A stretch of 45,197 nucleotides of DNA from Aquincola tertiaricarbonis (GCF_000969605.1 NZ_JZUE01000033.1:1-45197), one strand, 5' to 3'. Numbered from the stretch's first letter, positions 1 to 9,441 are shown. Program-made: numbers and translations. Notes: generated from the letters alone by a model not told the origin.

Positions 1-1110
1 GGCGCCACCTGGGCCGCGGTCGGCAGCGTGACCGACGACAGCGCGCTGCTGCTGCGCGCCACTGACCGCCTGCGCTACCTGCCCGACGGAAGCGGCGCCG
101 ACAGCGCCAGCCTCGGCTTCCGCGCCTGGGACCAGTCCGCCGGCACGGCCGGCAGCCTGGCCGACACCCGCCTGCCTGGCGGCAGCAGCGCCTTCAGCAG
201 CGCCAGCGACACCGCGTCCATCAGCGTCGGTGCGGTCAACGATGCGCCGGTGCTCACGCCCCGCCATGCGGTGCTGCCCGCCATCACCGAGGACGACCTG
301 CAGCCGACTGGCCACAGCATCATCAGCCTGCGCGGCGGCGTCACCGATGCCGATGCGGGCGGCTCGGGCTCGGGCGGCATCGCGCTCACCGGCGGCACGG
401 CCGGCTCCGGCGGCAGTTGGCAGTACTCGCTGGACGGCGGCGCAACTTGGCAGGCAGTGGGCAGCGTGAGCGAGGGCGATGCCCTGCTGCTGCGCGACGC
501 CGACCTGCTGCGCTTCATGCCCGATGGACGCCAGGGCGGCACCGCGCGGCTGGACTACCGCGCCTGGGACGGCAGCACCGGCAGCGCCGGCCAGCACGCC
601 GATGCCCGCCTGAGGGGCGGCAGCAGTGCCTTCAGCAGCGCCGACGACAGCATCACCCAGCCAGTGAGCGACGTGCCCGACGCGCCGGTGCTGCAGCCCA
701 GTGCGCCCATGCTGCCCACGGTGCGCGAAACCGACACCGACCCGGCCGGCGCCAGCGTCTCGTCGCTGCTGGCCGGCCACCTGACGGATGCCGATGGCGG
801 TGCGCCCGGCATCGCGCTCACCGGCGGCAGCGAACAAGGCGGCCGCTGGCAGTACACGCGCGACGGCGGCGGCAGCTGGCAGGACGTGGGCCCGGTGTCC
901 GAAGCCAGCGCGCTGCTGCTGGGCGCCGACGACCGCCTGCGCTTCCTGCCCGGCGGGCCGGACGGCGGCAGCGGCAGCCTGCAGTACCGCGGCTGGGACG
1001 CCGCCGATGCCGGCGCGGCAGGCAGCCGCGCAGTGGTCGCGGGCCCGGCCTTCAGCCAGGCCACCGACCTGCTGCAGGCGCAGGTGCAGGCCGAGAACGA
1101 CGTGCCCCGC
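1..1110 (+). repeat. Protein-level tandem repeats of about 140-146 residues
   Basis: Three copies can be aligned by eye: one cut by the window edge, one centred near nt 480 and one near nt 900. Anchor motifs are spaced 438 and 429 bases (ALLL) and 438 and 420 bases (NDAPVL-like). DNA identity between copies is only moderate, so these are old, diverged domain repeats rather than recent duplications. More copies are expected to the left. Confidence 0.75.
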
Positions 1111-2304
1111 CTGGGCGGCACCACCGCCGTGCAGTGGACCGGCGCGCCGGTGGCGCTGGCACCGGCGCTGTGGCTGTCCGACGCCGAGCTGTCGGCGCGC
1201 GACGACTTCGGCGGCAGCCTGCTGACGCTGGCGCGTGCCGGCGGCCCGGTGGCCGGCGACCTGTTCCTGGCCCCCGGCCTGCCTGCCACTGCCGGCGCCC
1301 TGTGGCTGCACGACGGCCAGCCGGTGGCCACCGTGGTACAGCACGGCAACGGCCAGCTGCAGCTGCAGGTGCTGCCCGGCGTGGGCGCCGCGCCGCTGCA
1401 GGCCGCACTGCGCACGCTGCAGTACCACCAGGCCGACCCCGCCGCCCAAGGCGAGCTGTGGCTGCGCTGGACGCTGGACGACGGCAACCGGGGCGCGCAA
1501 GGCCTGGGCGGCGCCCAGCGGGCGCTGGCCGACAGCCGCGTGGTGCTGGCGGCGCCTGCACCTGCGCCGGTCCCCCCACCCGCACCCACACCGACCCCCG
1601 CACCGGCACCCGCACCGGCACCCGCACCGGCACCGGCCCCCTCGCCAGCTCCCGATCCGGACCCCGCCCCCGCAGCGCCGCAGGCCACGCTGGCCCCGCC
1701 GCCCTGGCCCGACGTGCCACCTCCTCCGCCGCCCACCGCCGACGCGCCCGCGCCCGCGCCTGTTGCATCGCTGCCGAGCCTCGCGGTGCACAAGGCGCTG
1801 CCGCCGGAGGCCGCCGCGGCCGGCCGTGCCGCGGCCGTGCTGCACACGCTGTCGGTGGCAACGCTGCGCTGGTCCTACACCACCGGCCTGCCGGCCGGGC
1901 CGTTGTCGTCCGACAGCCAGCCATCGTTCATCGCGCCGGCCGCCGTGTGGGCCGGCTGGTACGAGCCGGCGCAGCCGTCGCCATGGCTGTCGCCGGCCCT
2001 GCGGCTGGAGAGCGCGCCCCCGGTGCCGGACGCCGCAGCGGATGCAATGCAGCTGTCGCTGCAGGTCGGCGTGGTGCTGCTGTCGGCCGGTGCGCTGTGG
2101 TGGGTGGGCCGCACCGGCGGCCTGCTGGCCGGCCTGGCCACCACCGCGCCGGCCTGGCGCGACATCGATCCGCTGCCCATCCTGGTGGAGGAGGACGAGG
2201 ACCGGGTGGCGCGCATCGGCTGGGCACCGCGGGACGATGCCGACGAGGCCGCATTCCAGGCCATCGACGACCTGTTCGAGCCCGCCGCGCCGGCGCGTGC
2301 CTGA
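1..2304 (+). CDS. Large repeat-rich surface-type protein, 3' part
   Basis: The reading frame is open at the left edge, so only the last 767 residues are seen. The N-terminal two thirds consists of imperfect repeats of about 140-146 residues. Each contains a W-x-Y-S/T-x-D-G-G segment, an ALLL motif (codons near 43, 481 and 910) and a short NDAPVL-type motif (near 238, 676 and 1096) typical of bacterial cadherin-like/Ig-like adhesin domains. A proline-alanine linker follows (about nt 1555-1770), then a region without recognised domains, one hydrophobic stretch suited to a membrane span (about nt 2050-2145) and a short acidic tail. Proteins of this shape are usually large cell-surface or secreted adhesins, but the export signal and N-terminal domains lie outside the window. 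The membrane span near the C-terminus is unlike a classical type I-secreted adhesin. Function is inferred only at the level of surface repeat protein. Confidence 0.8.
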   Translation, partial: GATWAAVGSVTDDSALLLRATDRLRYLPDGSGADSASLGFRAWDQSAGTAGSLADTRLPGGSSAFSSASDTASISVGAVNDAPVLTPRHAVLPAITEDDLQPTGHSIISLRGGVTDADAGGSGSGGIALTGGTAGSGGSWQYSLDGGATWQAVGSVSEGDALLLRDADLLRFMPDGRQGGTARLDYRAWDGSTGSAGQHADARLRGGSSAFSSADDSITQPVSDVPDAPVLQPSAPMLPTVRETDTDPAGASVSSLLAGHLTDADGGAPGIALTGGSEQGGRWQYTRDGGGSWQDVGPVSEASALLLGADDRLRFLPGGPDGGSGSLQYRGWDAADAGAAGSRAVVAGPAFSQATDLLQAQVQAENDVPRLGGTTAVQWTGAPVALAPALWLSDAELSARDDFGGSLLTLARAGGPVAGDLFLAPGLPATAGALWLHDGQPVATVVQHGNGQLQLQVLPGVGAAPLQAALRTLQYHQADPAAQGELWLRWTLDDGNRGAQGLGGAQRALADSRVVLAAPAPAPVPPPAPTPTPAPAPAPAPAPAPAPSPAPDPDPAPAAPQATLAPPPWPDVPPPPPPTADAPAPAPVASLPSLAVHKALPPEAAAAGRAAAVLHTLSVATLRWSYTTGLPAGPLSSDSQPSFIAPAAVWAGWYEPAQPSPWLSPALRLESAPPVPDAAADAMQLSLQVGVVLLSAGALWWVGRTGGLLAGLATTAPAWRDIDPLPILVEEDEDRVARIGWAPRDDADEAAFQAIDDLFEPAAPARA
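1597..1632 (+). repeat. Three tandem copies of a 12-bp unit in the Pro-Ala linker
   Basis: CCCGCACCGGCA occurs three times without a mismatch at 1597-1608, 1609-1620 and 1621-1632. Being a multiple of three, it encodes Pro-Ala pairs, so copy-number change would alter linker length without a frameshift. It lies in the long proline-alanine spacer of the repeat protein. Confidence 0.9.
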
Positions 2305-2335
2305 GCGCGGGCGCCGGCGCGGCGGCGCCGGTGGT

Positions 2336-2788
2336 TCAGGCCGCGCTGCTGTCGCGCAGCCGCAGCGCCTGGTTGGCCAGGGCGTCGGCGCGTTCGTTGT
2401 AGGTCTCGCCGTTGTGGCCCCGCACCCAGCGGGTGCTCACGCGGCGCGCGTCCACCAGGGCGAACAGGCGCTTCCACAGCGCCAGGTTGGCCACCGGCTC
2501 GCCCTTGGCATTGCGCCATCCCTTGCGCTCCCATCCGGCGCGCCATTCGCTGATGCCCTTGAGCACGTACTGGCTGTCGGACACCAGCTCCACCGCCGCG
2601 CCCTCGGGCACGCGCGACAGGCCCTCGATCGCCGCGGTGAGTTCCGCGATCTGGTTGGTGCCGGGGCCGATGAAGCCGTAATGGTCGCTCTCGGTCACGC
2701 CGTCGGGCGCGATCAGCACCACGCCCCAGCCGGCCGGGCCGGGATTGGACGGCGCGCAGCCGCCGTCGGTGTAGGCCACCCACTTCAT
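2336..2788 (-). CDS. rnhA: Ribonuclease HI
   Basis: Cleaves the RNA strand of RNA-DNA hybrids in the cytoplasm, removing primers and R-loops. The 150-residue length matches the bacterial family. The catalytic carboxylates are visible as D8 (in YTDGGC), E49 (in NQIAELTA), D71 (in VSDSQY) and D135 (in NERADALA), with the accessory histidine H125 in RGHNG. Downstream neighbours of the same block (yafS-like, then gloB and mltD on the other strand) reproduce the mltD-gloB-yafS-rnhA arrangement of gammaproteobacteria. It is convergent with the repeat protein (31 bases between stops). The methyltransferase gene lies 59 bases upstream on its strand, so the two are probably co-transcribed. Confidence 0.97.
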   Translation of the reverse strand: MKWVAYTDGGCAPSNPGPAGWGVVLIAPDGVTESDHYGFIGPGTNQIAELTAAIEGLSRVPEGAAVELVSDSQYVLKGISEWRAGWERKGWRNAKGEPVANLALWKRLFALVDARRVSTRWVRGHNGETYNERADALANQALRLRDSSAA

Positions 2789-2847
2789 GCGCAGGCTCCG
2801 GCAGCGGCGCGGGAACGGGTGTGGTTCTCTGTTCGGGTCATGGGTTC

Positions 2848-3699
2848 TCAGTCAACAGGGAAATCGTCGGACGGTTGCCGGTGGATGGCCGGCTGCCGAT
2901 GCGCGGCCACCGCGGGCGCGGCCTGGCGGGCCACCTTCTGCCGCCGCGCCAGGCCCACCAGCCGCATGCCGCGCACGCGCTTGACGGCCAGCAGGAAGTA
3001 CACGGAGCCCAGCACCGGCCACCAGCGGTCGCCCACGCCGTCCATCCAGCCGAAGCGGTCCAGCCAGGGCTGCGAGCGCAGCGCCGGCCGGTAGCAGCCG
3101 AAGCGGCCACCCTCCACCTCGAAGCTCAGCAGCCGCAGCCAGTCGCGCAGCCGCCAGTAGTGGATCAGGTCGGGCGACTGCGGCAGGTACAGCGGCGCCT
3201 TGCCGCCCAGGCCGCGGCGGATGCGGCCCAGCCGCTGGCGCAGTCCCCACAGCCCGGCCGGGTTGAAGCCAAGGATGGCCACCCGGCCCTCGGGCACCAG
3301 CACCCGCTCCACCTCGGCCAGCGTCAGGTGCGGGTCGCGCGCAAATTCCAGCGTGTGCGGCAGCACCACCAGGTCGATGCTCTGGCTGGGAAACGGCAGT
3401 GCATCGAAGTCGCAGTGCAGCGCGACCTGCCGCGGCGGCGCGGTGATCAGCGGCTCCGCCGCGGCGTCGGGCGGCGTCCCGGGCGCGGCCGGCTCCGCGC
3501 TGTCGGTGGCCAGCCACTGGTGTGGCATGCGGTTGGTGCGCAGGCCGTCGAGCTGCGGCAGGCCCAGCTGCAGCGCATGGAAGCCGAAGAGGTCGACCAC
3601 GGCGCGGTCCAGCCGGTCCTGCTCCCAGGCCAGCAGGTAGCGCCCGGGCGGCGTCTGCAGCCAGGCCACGAGCCGATCGTGATCCGGCACATTAAGCAT
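2848..3699 (-). CDS. YafS-like SAM-dependent methyltransferase
   Basis: A class I methyltransferase-like protein of 283 residues. The visible fold signals are the acidic segment LPFPSQSIDLVVLPHTLEF and the post-motif LAEVERVLVPEGRVAILGFN. The usual glycine-rich SAM motif is not in its standard form; the position is taken by VVDLFGFHALQLG (about residues 34-46). A low-complexity Ala/Pro insertion follows at about residues 68-90. Placement between rnhA and gloB matches Escherichia coli yafS, which supports the family call; the substrate is unknown. I place the start at the ATG at 3699. An in-frame TTG eight codons upstream is possible, but neither has a clear ribosome site. Confidence 0.75.
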   Translation of the reverse strand: MLNVPDHDRLVAWLQTPPGRYLLAWEQDRLDRAVVDLFGFHALQLGLPQLDGLRTNRMPHQWLATDSAEPAAPGTPPDAAAEPLITAPPRQVALHCDFDALPFPSQSIDLVVLPHTLEFARDPHLTLAEVERVLVPEGRVAILGFNPAGLWGLRQRLGRIRRGLGGKAPLYLPQSPDLIHYWRLRDWLRLLSFEVEGGRFGCYRPALRSQPWLDRFGWMDGVGDRWWPVLGSVYFLLAVKRVRGMRLVGLARRQKVARQAAPAVAAHRQPAIHRQPSDDFPVD

Positions 3700-3748
3700 C
3701 GTATGTAAAGTGGCGTTGCGCAAAGGCTTTCACGGGGGATCGGCTTTC

Positions 3749-3754
3749 TATAAT
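3749..3754 (+). promoter_or_regulatory. -10 element of the gloB promoter
   Basis: A perfect TATAAT lies 31 bases before the gloB ATG in the divergent gap with the methyltransferase gene. The -35 match is poor (TTTCAC at 3728-3733, spacing 15), so only the -10 is called with any confidence. Confidence 0.5.
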
Positions 3755-3785
3755 TCCGCTTGACTCGCGGTAGCGACCCCCACGC

Positions 3786-4583
3786 ATGAACCTGGTAGCC
3801 CTCAGCGCCTTCACCGACAACTACATCTGGATGATCGACGATGGCCGCCGGGCCCTCGTGGTCGACCCGGGTGACAGTGCGCCGGTGGAGGCGGCGCTCG
3901 ATGCGCGGGGCCTCGAGCTGGCCGGCATTCTAGTGACGCACCACCATGCCGATCATGTCGGCGGCGTGGATGCCCTGCGACCCCGCCTGCCCGCCGCCGA
4001 TCCGCTGCCGCTGTACGGCCCGCGCGCCGAGCGCCTGCCCGAGCCCTGCACCCGCGTCGACGATGGCGACCTCGTCACGCTGATGGACCTGCGCTTCGAG
4101 GTCATCGACGTGCCCGGCCACACCGCCGGCCACATCGCCTACCTGCTGCGCGACGGCCTGCCCGGCGCGCCCGATGCCGGCCCGGTGCTGTTCTGCGGCG
4201 ATACGCTGTTCTCCGGCGGCTGCGGCCGGCTGTTCGAAGGCACGCCGGCACAGATGCACCACTCGCTCGGCCGCCTGGCGGCCCTGCCCGGCAGCACCCG
4301 CGTGTGCTGCGCGCATGAGTACACCCTGTCCAACCTGCGCTTTGCCGCGGCCGTCGAGCCCGGCAACGGCGCGGTGGCCGACCACCTGCGCTGGTGCGAG
4401 CACCAGCGCGCCGCAGGGCAGCCCACGCTGCCCTCCACCATCGCGCGCGAGCGCGAGATCAACCCGTTCCTGCGCAGCGAGGCCCCGGCCGTCGTGCGCG
4501 CCGCTCGTGACCACGGCGCGCCCGACGCGGCCCCGGTCACGGTCTTTGCCACGCTGCGTGAATGGAAGAACCAATTCAGATGA
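3786..4583 (+). CDS. gloB: Hydroxyacylglutathione hydrolase (glyoxalase II)
   Basis: Hydrolyses S-D-lactoylglutathione to D-lactate and glutathione, the second step of methylglyoxal detoxification. The protein has 265 residues, the usual length for the family. The binuclear metal motif THHHADHVGG is at residues 51-60, giving ligands H52, H54, D56 and H57. Further ligand regions are seen in DVPGHTAGH, in LFCGDTLFSGGCGR and in the CCAHEYT segment. The C-terminal glyoxalase II helical domain (ending ATLREWKNQF) is complete. It overlaps the next gene, mltD, by four bases (ATGA at 4580-4583), so they form one transcript. Confidence 0.97.
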   Translation: MNLVALSAFTDNYIWMIDDGRRALVVDPGDSAPVEAALDARGLELAGILVTHHHADHVGGVDALRPRLPAADPLPLYGPRAERLPEPCTRVDDGDLVTLMDLRFEVIDVPGHTAGHIAYLLRDGLPGAPDAGPVLFCGDTLFSGGCGRLFEGTPAQMHHSLGRLAALPGSTRVCCAHEYTLSNLRFAAAVEPGNGAVADHLRWCEHQRAAGQPTLPSTIAREREINPFLRSEAPAVVRAARDHGAPDAAPVTVFATLREWKNQFR

Positions 4584-6280
4584 ATCCGCCACATCCCCGA
4601 AGAACACAGGGCCTGGTCGCCCTGGCCGCCTCCCTGCTGCTGACCGCCTGCGCCACCACCGCGCCGCCCACCGGCAATGGCCGCACGCCGGACACCGAAT
4701 CCACCACCACCACCCCTGCCACGCCGCTGCCCGAGGCCGTCTCGGCACCCAGCGCGCCGGCCCAGCCGCCTGCGGCCGAAGCCGCCGGCATGCCGGTCGA
4801 CCCCTTGCGCCCCGAGGTGCAGATCGACATCGACGATGCCGCCTCCCGTGCCGACCTGTGGGTGCGAGTGCGCAACGGCTTCGCCATGCCCGACCTGGAC
4901 AACGAGCTGGTGCGCAAGCATGAGCAGTGGTATGCCTCGCGCCCCGACTACGTGGAGCGCATGACCAGCCGCGGCGGCCGCTACCTGTTCCACATCGTCG
5001 AGGAACTGCAGAAGCGCGGCATGCCAGCCGAGCTGGCGCTGCTGCCCTTCATCGAGAGCGCCTTCAATCCCAAGGCCATGTCGGTGGCCAAGGCCTCGGG
5101 CATGTGGCAGTTCATGCCGGCCACCGGCCGCGATTTCGAACTGCGCCAGAACATGTTCCGGGACGACCGCCGCGACGTGCTGGCCTCCACCCGCGCCGCG
5201 CTCGACTACCTGCAGCGCCTGCACAACATGTTCGGCGACTGGCACCTGGCCCTGGCCGCCTACAACTGGGGCGAAGGCAGCGTGCAGCGCGCCATCGCGC
5301 GCAACGAGAAGGCCGGCCTGCCGACCGACTACCTCAGCCTGCGCATGCCCGACGAGACGCGCAACTACGTGCCCAAGCTGCAGGCGGTGAAGAACATCGT
5401 CAGCCGCCCGGCCGACTTCGCGCTGACGCTGCCGCCGCTGCAGAACCACCCCTACTTCCTGAGCGTGCCCATCGAGCGCGACATGGACGTGGCGCTGGCC
5501 GCCAAGCTGGCCGGCATGTCGGCGTCGGACTTCGCGGACCTCAATCCGCAGATGAACAAGCCGGTGATCCTGGCCTCGGGCACGCCGCAGATCCTGCTGC
5601 CCTACGACAACGCCAATGCCTTCCTGCACAACCTGCGCCGCCATGAAGGCGCGCTGGCCAGCTGGACGGCCTGGGTGGTGCCGCGCACGATGAAGCCGGC
5701 CGATGCCGCGCAGCAGGTGGGCATGGGCGAGTCGGAGCTGCGCGAGATCAACCGCATCCCGCCGCGCATGCTGGTCAAGGCCGGTTCCACGCTGCTGGTG
5801 CCGCGCAGCCCGCAGCGCCAGTCGGACGTGCCGGTGCACGTGGCCGACAACGCCGCCATGCTGCTGGCGCCCGACGTGCCGCCGCTGCGCCGCGTGGCGC
5901 TGAAGGCCGGCAAGAAGGGCGAGACGGTGGCCTCGATCGCCCGCCGCTACCGCGTGTCGCCGGCCCAGGTGGCGCAGTGGAACGACGTGGGATCGGGCGC
6001 ACGATTCAAGGCGGGCAGCCAGATCGTGGTGTTCGTGCCCAATGCGGTGGCCACCACCCGCACCGCATCGGCCGCCAAGACGGTCAAGCCCAGCCAGAAG
6101 GCCATCGCCGCGGTCGTTACCAAGGCCAGCAAGGCACCGGTCAAGCGCGTGGCCAAGGCCAGTCCGCCGGTGCGCAGCAAGGCGGCCAAGAGCACCCGGG
6201 TGGCCGGCACCGGCGGCTCCAAGTCGACCGACCGTTCGGGCCTGCGCGTGGCCGAAGGCCCGGGCAGCGTCCGCCGCTGA
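4580..6280 (+). CDS. mltD: Membrane-bound lytic murein transglycosylase D, lipoprotein
   Basis: Cleaves the glycan backbone of peptidoglycan with formation of a 1,6-anhydro end, anchored to the outer membrane. From the ATG at 4580 the protein has 566 residues with a lipoprotein signal ending LLLTAC (C24). The SLT domain is at about residues 110-300, with the catalytic glutamate E159 in LLPFIESAFNPKAMS and the family motif ASGMWQFMPATGR. Two LysM-like regions follow at about 365-415 and 440-485, then a lysine/alanine-rich tail of about 80 residues. The ATGA overlap with gloB decides the start; an ATG six codons earlier is in frame but less likely. The unusually basic tail may bind DNA-like polyanions or cell-wall polymers; this is inference. 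Confidence 0.94.
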   Translation: MNPPHPRRTQGLVALAASLLLTACATTAPPTGNGRTPDTESTTTTPATPLPEAVSAPSAPAQPPAAEAAGMPVDPLRPEVQIDIDDAASRADLWVRVRNGFAMPDLDNELVRKHEQWYASRPDYVERMTSRGGRYLFHIVEELQKRGMPAELALLPFIESAFNPKAMSVAKASGMWQFMPATGRDFELRQNMFRDDRRDVLASTRAALDYLQRLHNMFGDWHLALAAYNWGEGSVQRAIARNEKAGLPTDYLSLRMPDETRNYVPKLQAVKNIVSRPADFALTLPPLQNHPYFLSVPIERDMDVALAAKLAGMSASDFADLNPQMNKPVILASGTPQILLPYDNANAFLHNLRRHEGALASWTAWVVPRTMKPADAAQQVGMGESELREINRIPPRMLVKAGSTLLVPRSPQRQSDVPVHVADNAAMLLAPDVPPLRRVALKAGKKGETVASIARRYRVSPAQVAQWNDVGSGARFKAGSQIVVFVPNAVATTRTASAAKTVKPSQKAIAAVVTKASKAPVKRVAKASPPVRSKAAKSTRVAGTGGSKSTDRSGLRVAEGPGSVRR

Positions 6281-6307
6281 AGGGCCCCGGCGGGGACCGG
6301 CGCTGCG

Positions 6308-6913
6308 TCAGCGCCGGTCGACCAGCGCGTGGGCGATGGTGGAAAGGTCCACATATTCGAGTTCGCTGCCGGCCGGCACGCCCCGCGCCAGCCGCGTGAC
6401 CTGCAAGGGCCGGTCGTCCGGCCCCTGGATGGCGCCCAGTGCCTGCTGCAGCACATGGGCGGTGACGTCACCCTCGGCGGTGAAGCTCAACGCCAGGATC
6501 ACCTCCTGCACCTGCCCGTCGCGGGCGCGTGCCATCAGCGGCTGCACGCCCAGCTCGCGCGTGCCCACGCCGTCCAGCGGGCTCAGCCGGCCCATCAGCA
6601 CGAAGTAGTAGCCGCGGTAGCCGCCAGAGCGTTCCAGCGCGGCCTGGTCGGCGGGTGTCTCCACCACGCACAGCTGCCGCGCATCGCGGCTGCCGTCGCT
6701 GCAGACGTCGCACACCGGGGTGTCGGAGAAGGTGTGGCAGCGCTCGCAGTGGCGCACGTTCTCCATCGCCGCGGCCAGCGCACCCGACAGCGCGATTGCG
6801 CCCGGCCGGTCGTGCTGCAGCAGGTGGTAGGCCATGCGCTGGGCCGACTTCACGCCCACGCCGGGCAGCCGGCGCAGCGCGTCGATCAGCGTGGTGAGCT
6901 GCGAAGTGGCCAA
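6308..6913 (-). CDS. recR: Recombination mediator protein RecR
   Basis: Works with RecO and RecF to load RecA at single-strand gaps. The protein has 201 residues, the standard size. The N-terminal helix-hairpin-helix ([18 protein letters not shown]) is followed by a four-cysteine zinc finger (C56, C59, C68, C71) and a Toprim domain beginning [14 protein letters not shown]. It is the last gene of a dnaX-ybaB-recR cluster, 19 bases after ybaB, and is convergent with mltD (27 bases between stops). Confidence 0.97.
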   Translation of the reverse strand: MATSQLTTLIDALRRLPGVGVKSAQRMAYHLLQHDRPGAIALSGALAAAMENVRHCERCHTFSDTPVCDVCSDGSRDARQLCVVETPADQAALERSGGYRGYYFVLMGRLSPLDGVGTRELGVQPLMARARDGQVQEVILALSFTAEGDVTAHVLQQALGAIQGPDDRPLQVTRLARGVPAGSELEYVDLSTIAHALVDRR

Positions 6914-6932
6914 GGCTGCTGCGCCGCCAAGC

Positions 6933-7259
6933 TCAGAAAGGCATCTTCATGCCGGGCGGCAGCGGCATGCCGGCGGTCACCTTGGCCATCTTCTCCTGGC
7001 TCAGCGCCTCGGCGCGGCGCACGCCGTCGTTGAAGGCGGCTGCCACCAGGTCTTCCAGCATGTCCTTGTCGTCGGCCAGCAGGCTGGGGTCGATGGTCAC
7101 GCGCTTGACGTCGTGCTTGCAGGTCATCACCACCTTCACCAGGCCGGCGCCGGACTGGCCTTCCACCTCGATGGTGGCCAGTTCGTCCTGCACCTTCTTC
7201 AGGTTGTCCTGCATCGCCTGGGCCTGCTTCATGAGGCCGGCGAGTTGGTTCTTCATCAT
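6933..7259 (-). CDS. ybaB: Nucleoid-associated protein YbaB/EbfC family
   Basis: Small DNA-binding protein of 108 residues that dimerises into a tweezer-like shape and coats the nucleoid. The family pattern is clear: N-terminal helix [20 protein letters not shown], then a central beta region [25 protein letters not shown], then a C-terminal helix. It lies between dnaX and recR, the most conserved position for this gene. Two adjacent ATG codons exist; the first is used here, and the second is equally possible. Confidence 0.96.
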   Translation of the reverse strand: MMKNQLAGLMKQAQAMQDNLKKVQDELATIEVEGQSGAGLVKVVMTCKHDVKRVTIDPSLLADDKDMLEDLVAAAFNDGVRRAEALSQEKMAKVTAGMPLPPGMKMPF

Positions 7260-7293
7260 GGTTGGATCGCTCCGTTGAATGGGGTGGAAGACG

Positions 7294-9435
7294 TCATTGC
7301 GGCTTGATGGAGCCGGGCACGATGCGCGCGGTGGGAAAGCGCGACATCAGGCCCAGCACCACCGGGTCGTTGAGGATGATCTGCTCGGCCTCGCGCTGGC
7401 GGCGCTCGCGCTCGGCCCGGTCGCGCAGCGCAGGTGAGTCCTGTGGGATGCCGGCTTCGGGCAGGAGTTGCACCTGCAGCCCCGCCACGTCGGCCAGCAC
7501 CGCCTGCAGCTTGTTGACCAGCGACGGCGTGCGCAGCGATTCGCGCTCGACGCGCAGCCGCCAGGCCGGCTTGCCGCCATCGGACGCGGCCTCGTCGATG
7601 CCCACCAGCTCGGCCTGCATGGCCAGCTCGCGCACCATCGCCACCACGGCCTGCTTCTGGTTGAGCTCGGCCACCACCGCGGCCCAGCGCTCGCCCAGGG
7701 CGGTCTGGTTCAGCACCAACGGGGCCGGCGCCGGCCGCGAGGCCGGGGCTGGCGGGCGGGCGACGGCGGGCAGCGCCAGCACGTCGGCCTCGGCCAGGTC
7801 GAAGTCGGCGGCAACGGCGGGCGCCTCGCGCGCCAGGTCGGGCGGCGCCTCGTCCAGCCAGGACGGCGGCTCGGGCAGGCTGTGGCGCGGCGCGGCGGCC
7901 GTCGGCCGGTTGGGCATGGCCGCAGCGAGGGCCGCAGACGGCGTGGGCGCGGCCGGATCCGGTCGGCCGGGCGCCGGAGCCACCGGCGCGCTCGGCGCCG
8001 GCCTGGCGGGCAGCGGCGCGACCCGGGCCGCGGCAGCCGCGGCCGCACCTTCGGGCATCGGCGGCTGCGGCCTGCCGCCAGGGCTTGCCGCTGGAGCTTG
8101 TTCGACATGCGGCTCGGCGTTGGTCGCTGCCGTCTGCTGCACCTTGGGTGGCATGGCTGGCGCCGCAGCTGCCGGCGTCACCGGACTGCCCGCTGCCGGC
8201 CGCCGCGGCGGCACCTGCGTGCGCGCCACCGCCTGCGCCACCGGCGCCTTCAACGCGGCCGACGCCGGCGTGGCGGCGGGGCTGCGCGCCGCCGTGGAAC
8301 CGCCCGGCCCGGGCGCGGCCGGCGCCGGCTCCCTGCCCGCGGGCGGGAAGGCGAACAACCGCAGCAGCACCATCGTCAGCGCCGCGTACTCGTCGGGCGC
8401 CAGCTGCAGCTCGCCGCGGCCGTGCAGCGCCAGGCTGTACAGCAGCTGCGTCTCGTCGGGCGGCAGCAGGCCGGCCAGCTCGCGCGTGGCGGGCGTGTCG
8501 GGATCGGTCTCGTCCAGCGCGCCGGGCACCGCCTGCTCCACCGCCATCTGCTGCAGCAGCACCGTCATCTCTTCCAGCGTGCCGGCGGGCGACAGGCCGC
8601 GCTCGCGCAGCGTGTCCACGCCAGCCAGCAGCGCCGGGCCGTCGCGCCGGGCCACCGCCTCGACGAAGTTGGCCGCATGGCTGCGGTCGACCGCGCCCAG
8701 CATCTGGCGCACGCCCTCGGCCTCGATGCGTCCGGCGCCGTAGGCGATGGCCTGGTCGGTCAGCGACAGCGCATCGCGCATCGAGCCGCGCGCCGCGCGC
8801 GACAGCAGCCGCACCGAGGCTTCGTCATGTTCCACCGCCTCGGCGTTCAGCACATGCTCCAGGTGCTCGTACACCACCTCGGGTGCCATCGGCCGCAGGT
8901 TGAACTGCAGGCAGCGGCTGAGCACCGTGGGCAGCATCTTCTCGGGGTCGGTGGTGGCCAGCACGAACTTCAGGTAGTCGGGCGGCTCCTCCAGCGTCTT
9001 CAGCAGCGCGTTGAACGACTCCTTGGTCAGCTGGTGCGCTTCGTCGATCATGAAGACCTTGAAGCGGCCGACGCTGGGCTTGTAGGCCGCGCGTTCCAGC
9101 AGGTCGCGGATCTCGTCGATGCCACGGTTGCTGGCCGCGTCCATCTCGATGTAGTCCACGTAGCGGTCGGCATCGATCTCGGTGCAGGCGCTGCACACGC
9201 CGCACGGATGGGCGGTGATGCCGCCGGTGCCGTCGGGGCCGATGCAATTCAGGCTCTTGGCCAGGATGCGCGAGACCGTGGTCTTGCCGATCCCGCGGGT
9301 GCCGGTGAACAGGTAGGCGTGGTGGAGCCGCTGCTGATCCAGGGCGTTGGTCAGGGCACGGACGACGTGCTCCTGCCCCACCATCTGCTCGAAGCTTCGG
9401 GGGCGGTACTTGCGCGCGAGCACGACGTAACTCAT
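7294..9435 (-). CDS. dnaX: DNA polymerase III subunit tau (gamma/tau)
   Basis: Clamp-loader ATPase and organiser of the replisome. In 713 residues the AAA+ core is complete: Walker A GTRGIGKT at 45-52, zinc cysteines C64, C78, C81 and C84, Walker B region [10 protein letters not shown] and the sensor segment [10 protein letters not shown]. Domain III ends near residue 370. A long Ala/Pro-rich linker (about 370-580) leads to the C-terminal tau-specific domain, which contacts the polymerase and helicase. I looked for an A-rich slippery site that would give a short gamma form, as in E. coli, and saw none in this GC-rich gene. A -10 element lies six bases before the ATG (see separate entry). Confidence 0.97.
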   Translation of the reverse strand: MSYVVLARKYRPRSFEQMVGQEHVVRALTNALDQQRLHHAYLFTGTRGIGKTTVSRILAKSLNCIGPDGTGGITAHPCGVCSACTEIDADRYVDYIEMDAASNRGIDEIRDLLERAAYKPSVGRFKVFMIDEAHQLTKESFNALLKTLEEPPDYLKFVLATTDPEKMLPTVLSRCLQFNLRPMAPEVVYEHLEHVLNAEAVEHDEASVRLLSRAARGSMRDALSLTDQAIAYGAGRIEAEGVRQMLGAVDRSHAANFVEAVARRDGPALLAGVDTLRERGLSPAGTLEEMTVLLQQMAVEQAVPGALDETDPDTPATRELAGLLPPDETQLLYSLALHGRGELQLAPDEYAALTMVLLRLFAFPPAGREPAPAAPGPGGSTAARSPAATPASAALKAPVAQAVARTQVPPRRPAAGSPVTPAAAAPAMPPKVQQTAATNAEPHVEQAPAASPGGRPQPPMPEGAAAAAAARVAPLPARPAPSAPVAPAPGRPDPAAPTPSAALAAAMPNRPTAAAPRHSLPEPPSWLDEAPPDLAREAPAVAADFDLAEADVLALPAVARPPAPASRPAPAPLVLNQTALGERWAAVVAELNQKQAVVAMVRELAMQAELVGIDEAASDGGKPAWRLRVERESLRTPSLVNKLQAVLADVAGLQVQLLPEAGIPQDSPALRDRAERERRQREAEQIILNDPVVLGLMSRFPTARIVPGSIKPQ

Positions 9436-9441
9436 CGGGGC

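Noticed and set aside
1597-1632. CRISPR-like short repeats
   Set aside because: The units are directly adjacent with no spacers and encode Pro-Ala in frame, so this is a coding minisatellite.
417-2402. Second long plus-strand frame within the repeat protein gene
   Set aside because: Arg/Ala-rich translation in a shifted frame. The first frame carries the recognisable repeats and is open at the window edge.
4139-5839. Long minus-strand frame opposite gloB and mltD
   Set aside because: Both plus-strand genes have complete motifs and family lengths; the antisense product is His/Gln-rich without domains.
7294-8350. Programmed frameshift in dnaX giving a gamma subunit
   Set aside because: I found no A-rich slippery heptamer with downstream stem in the expected region. 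A short form cannot be excluded but is not supported.
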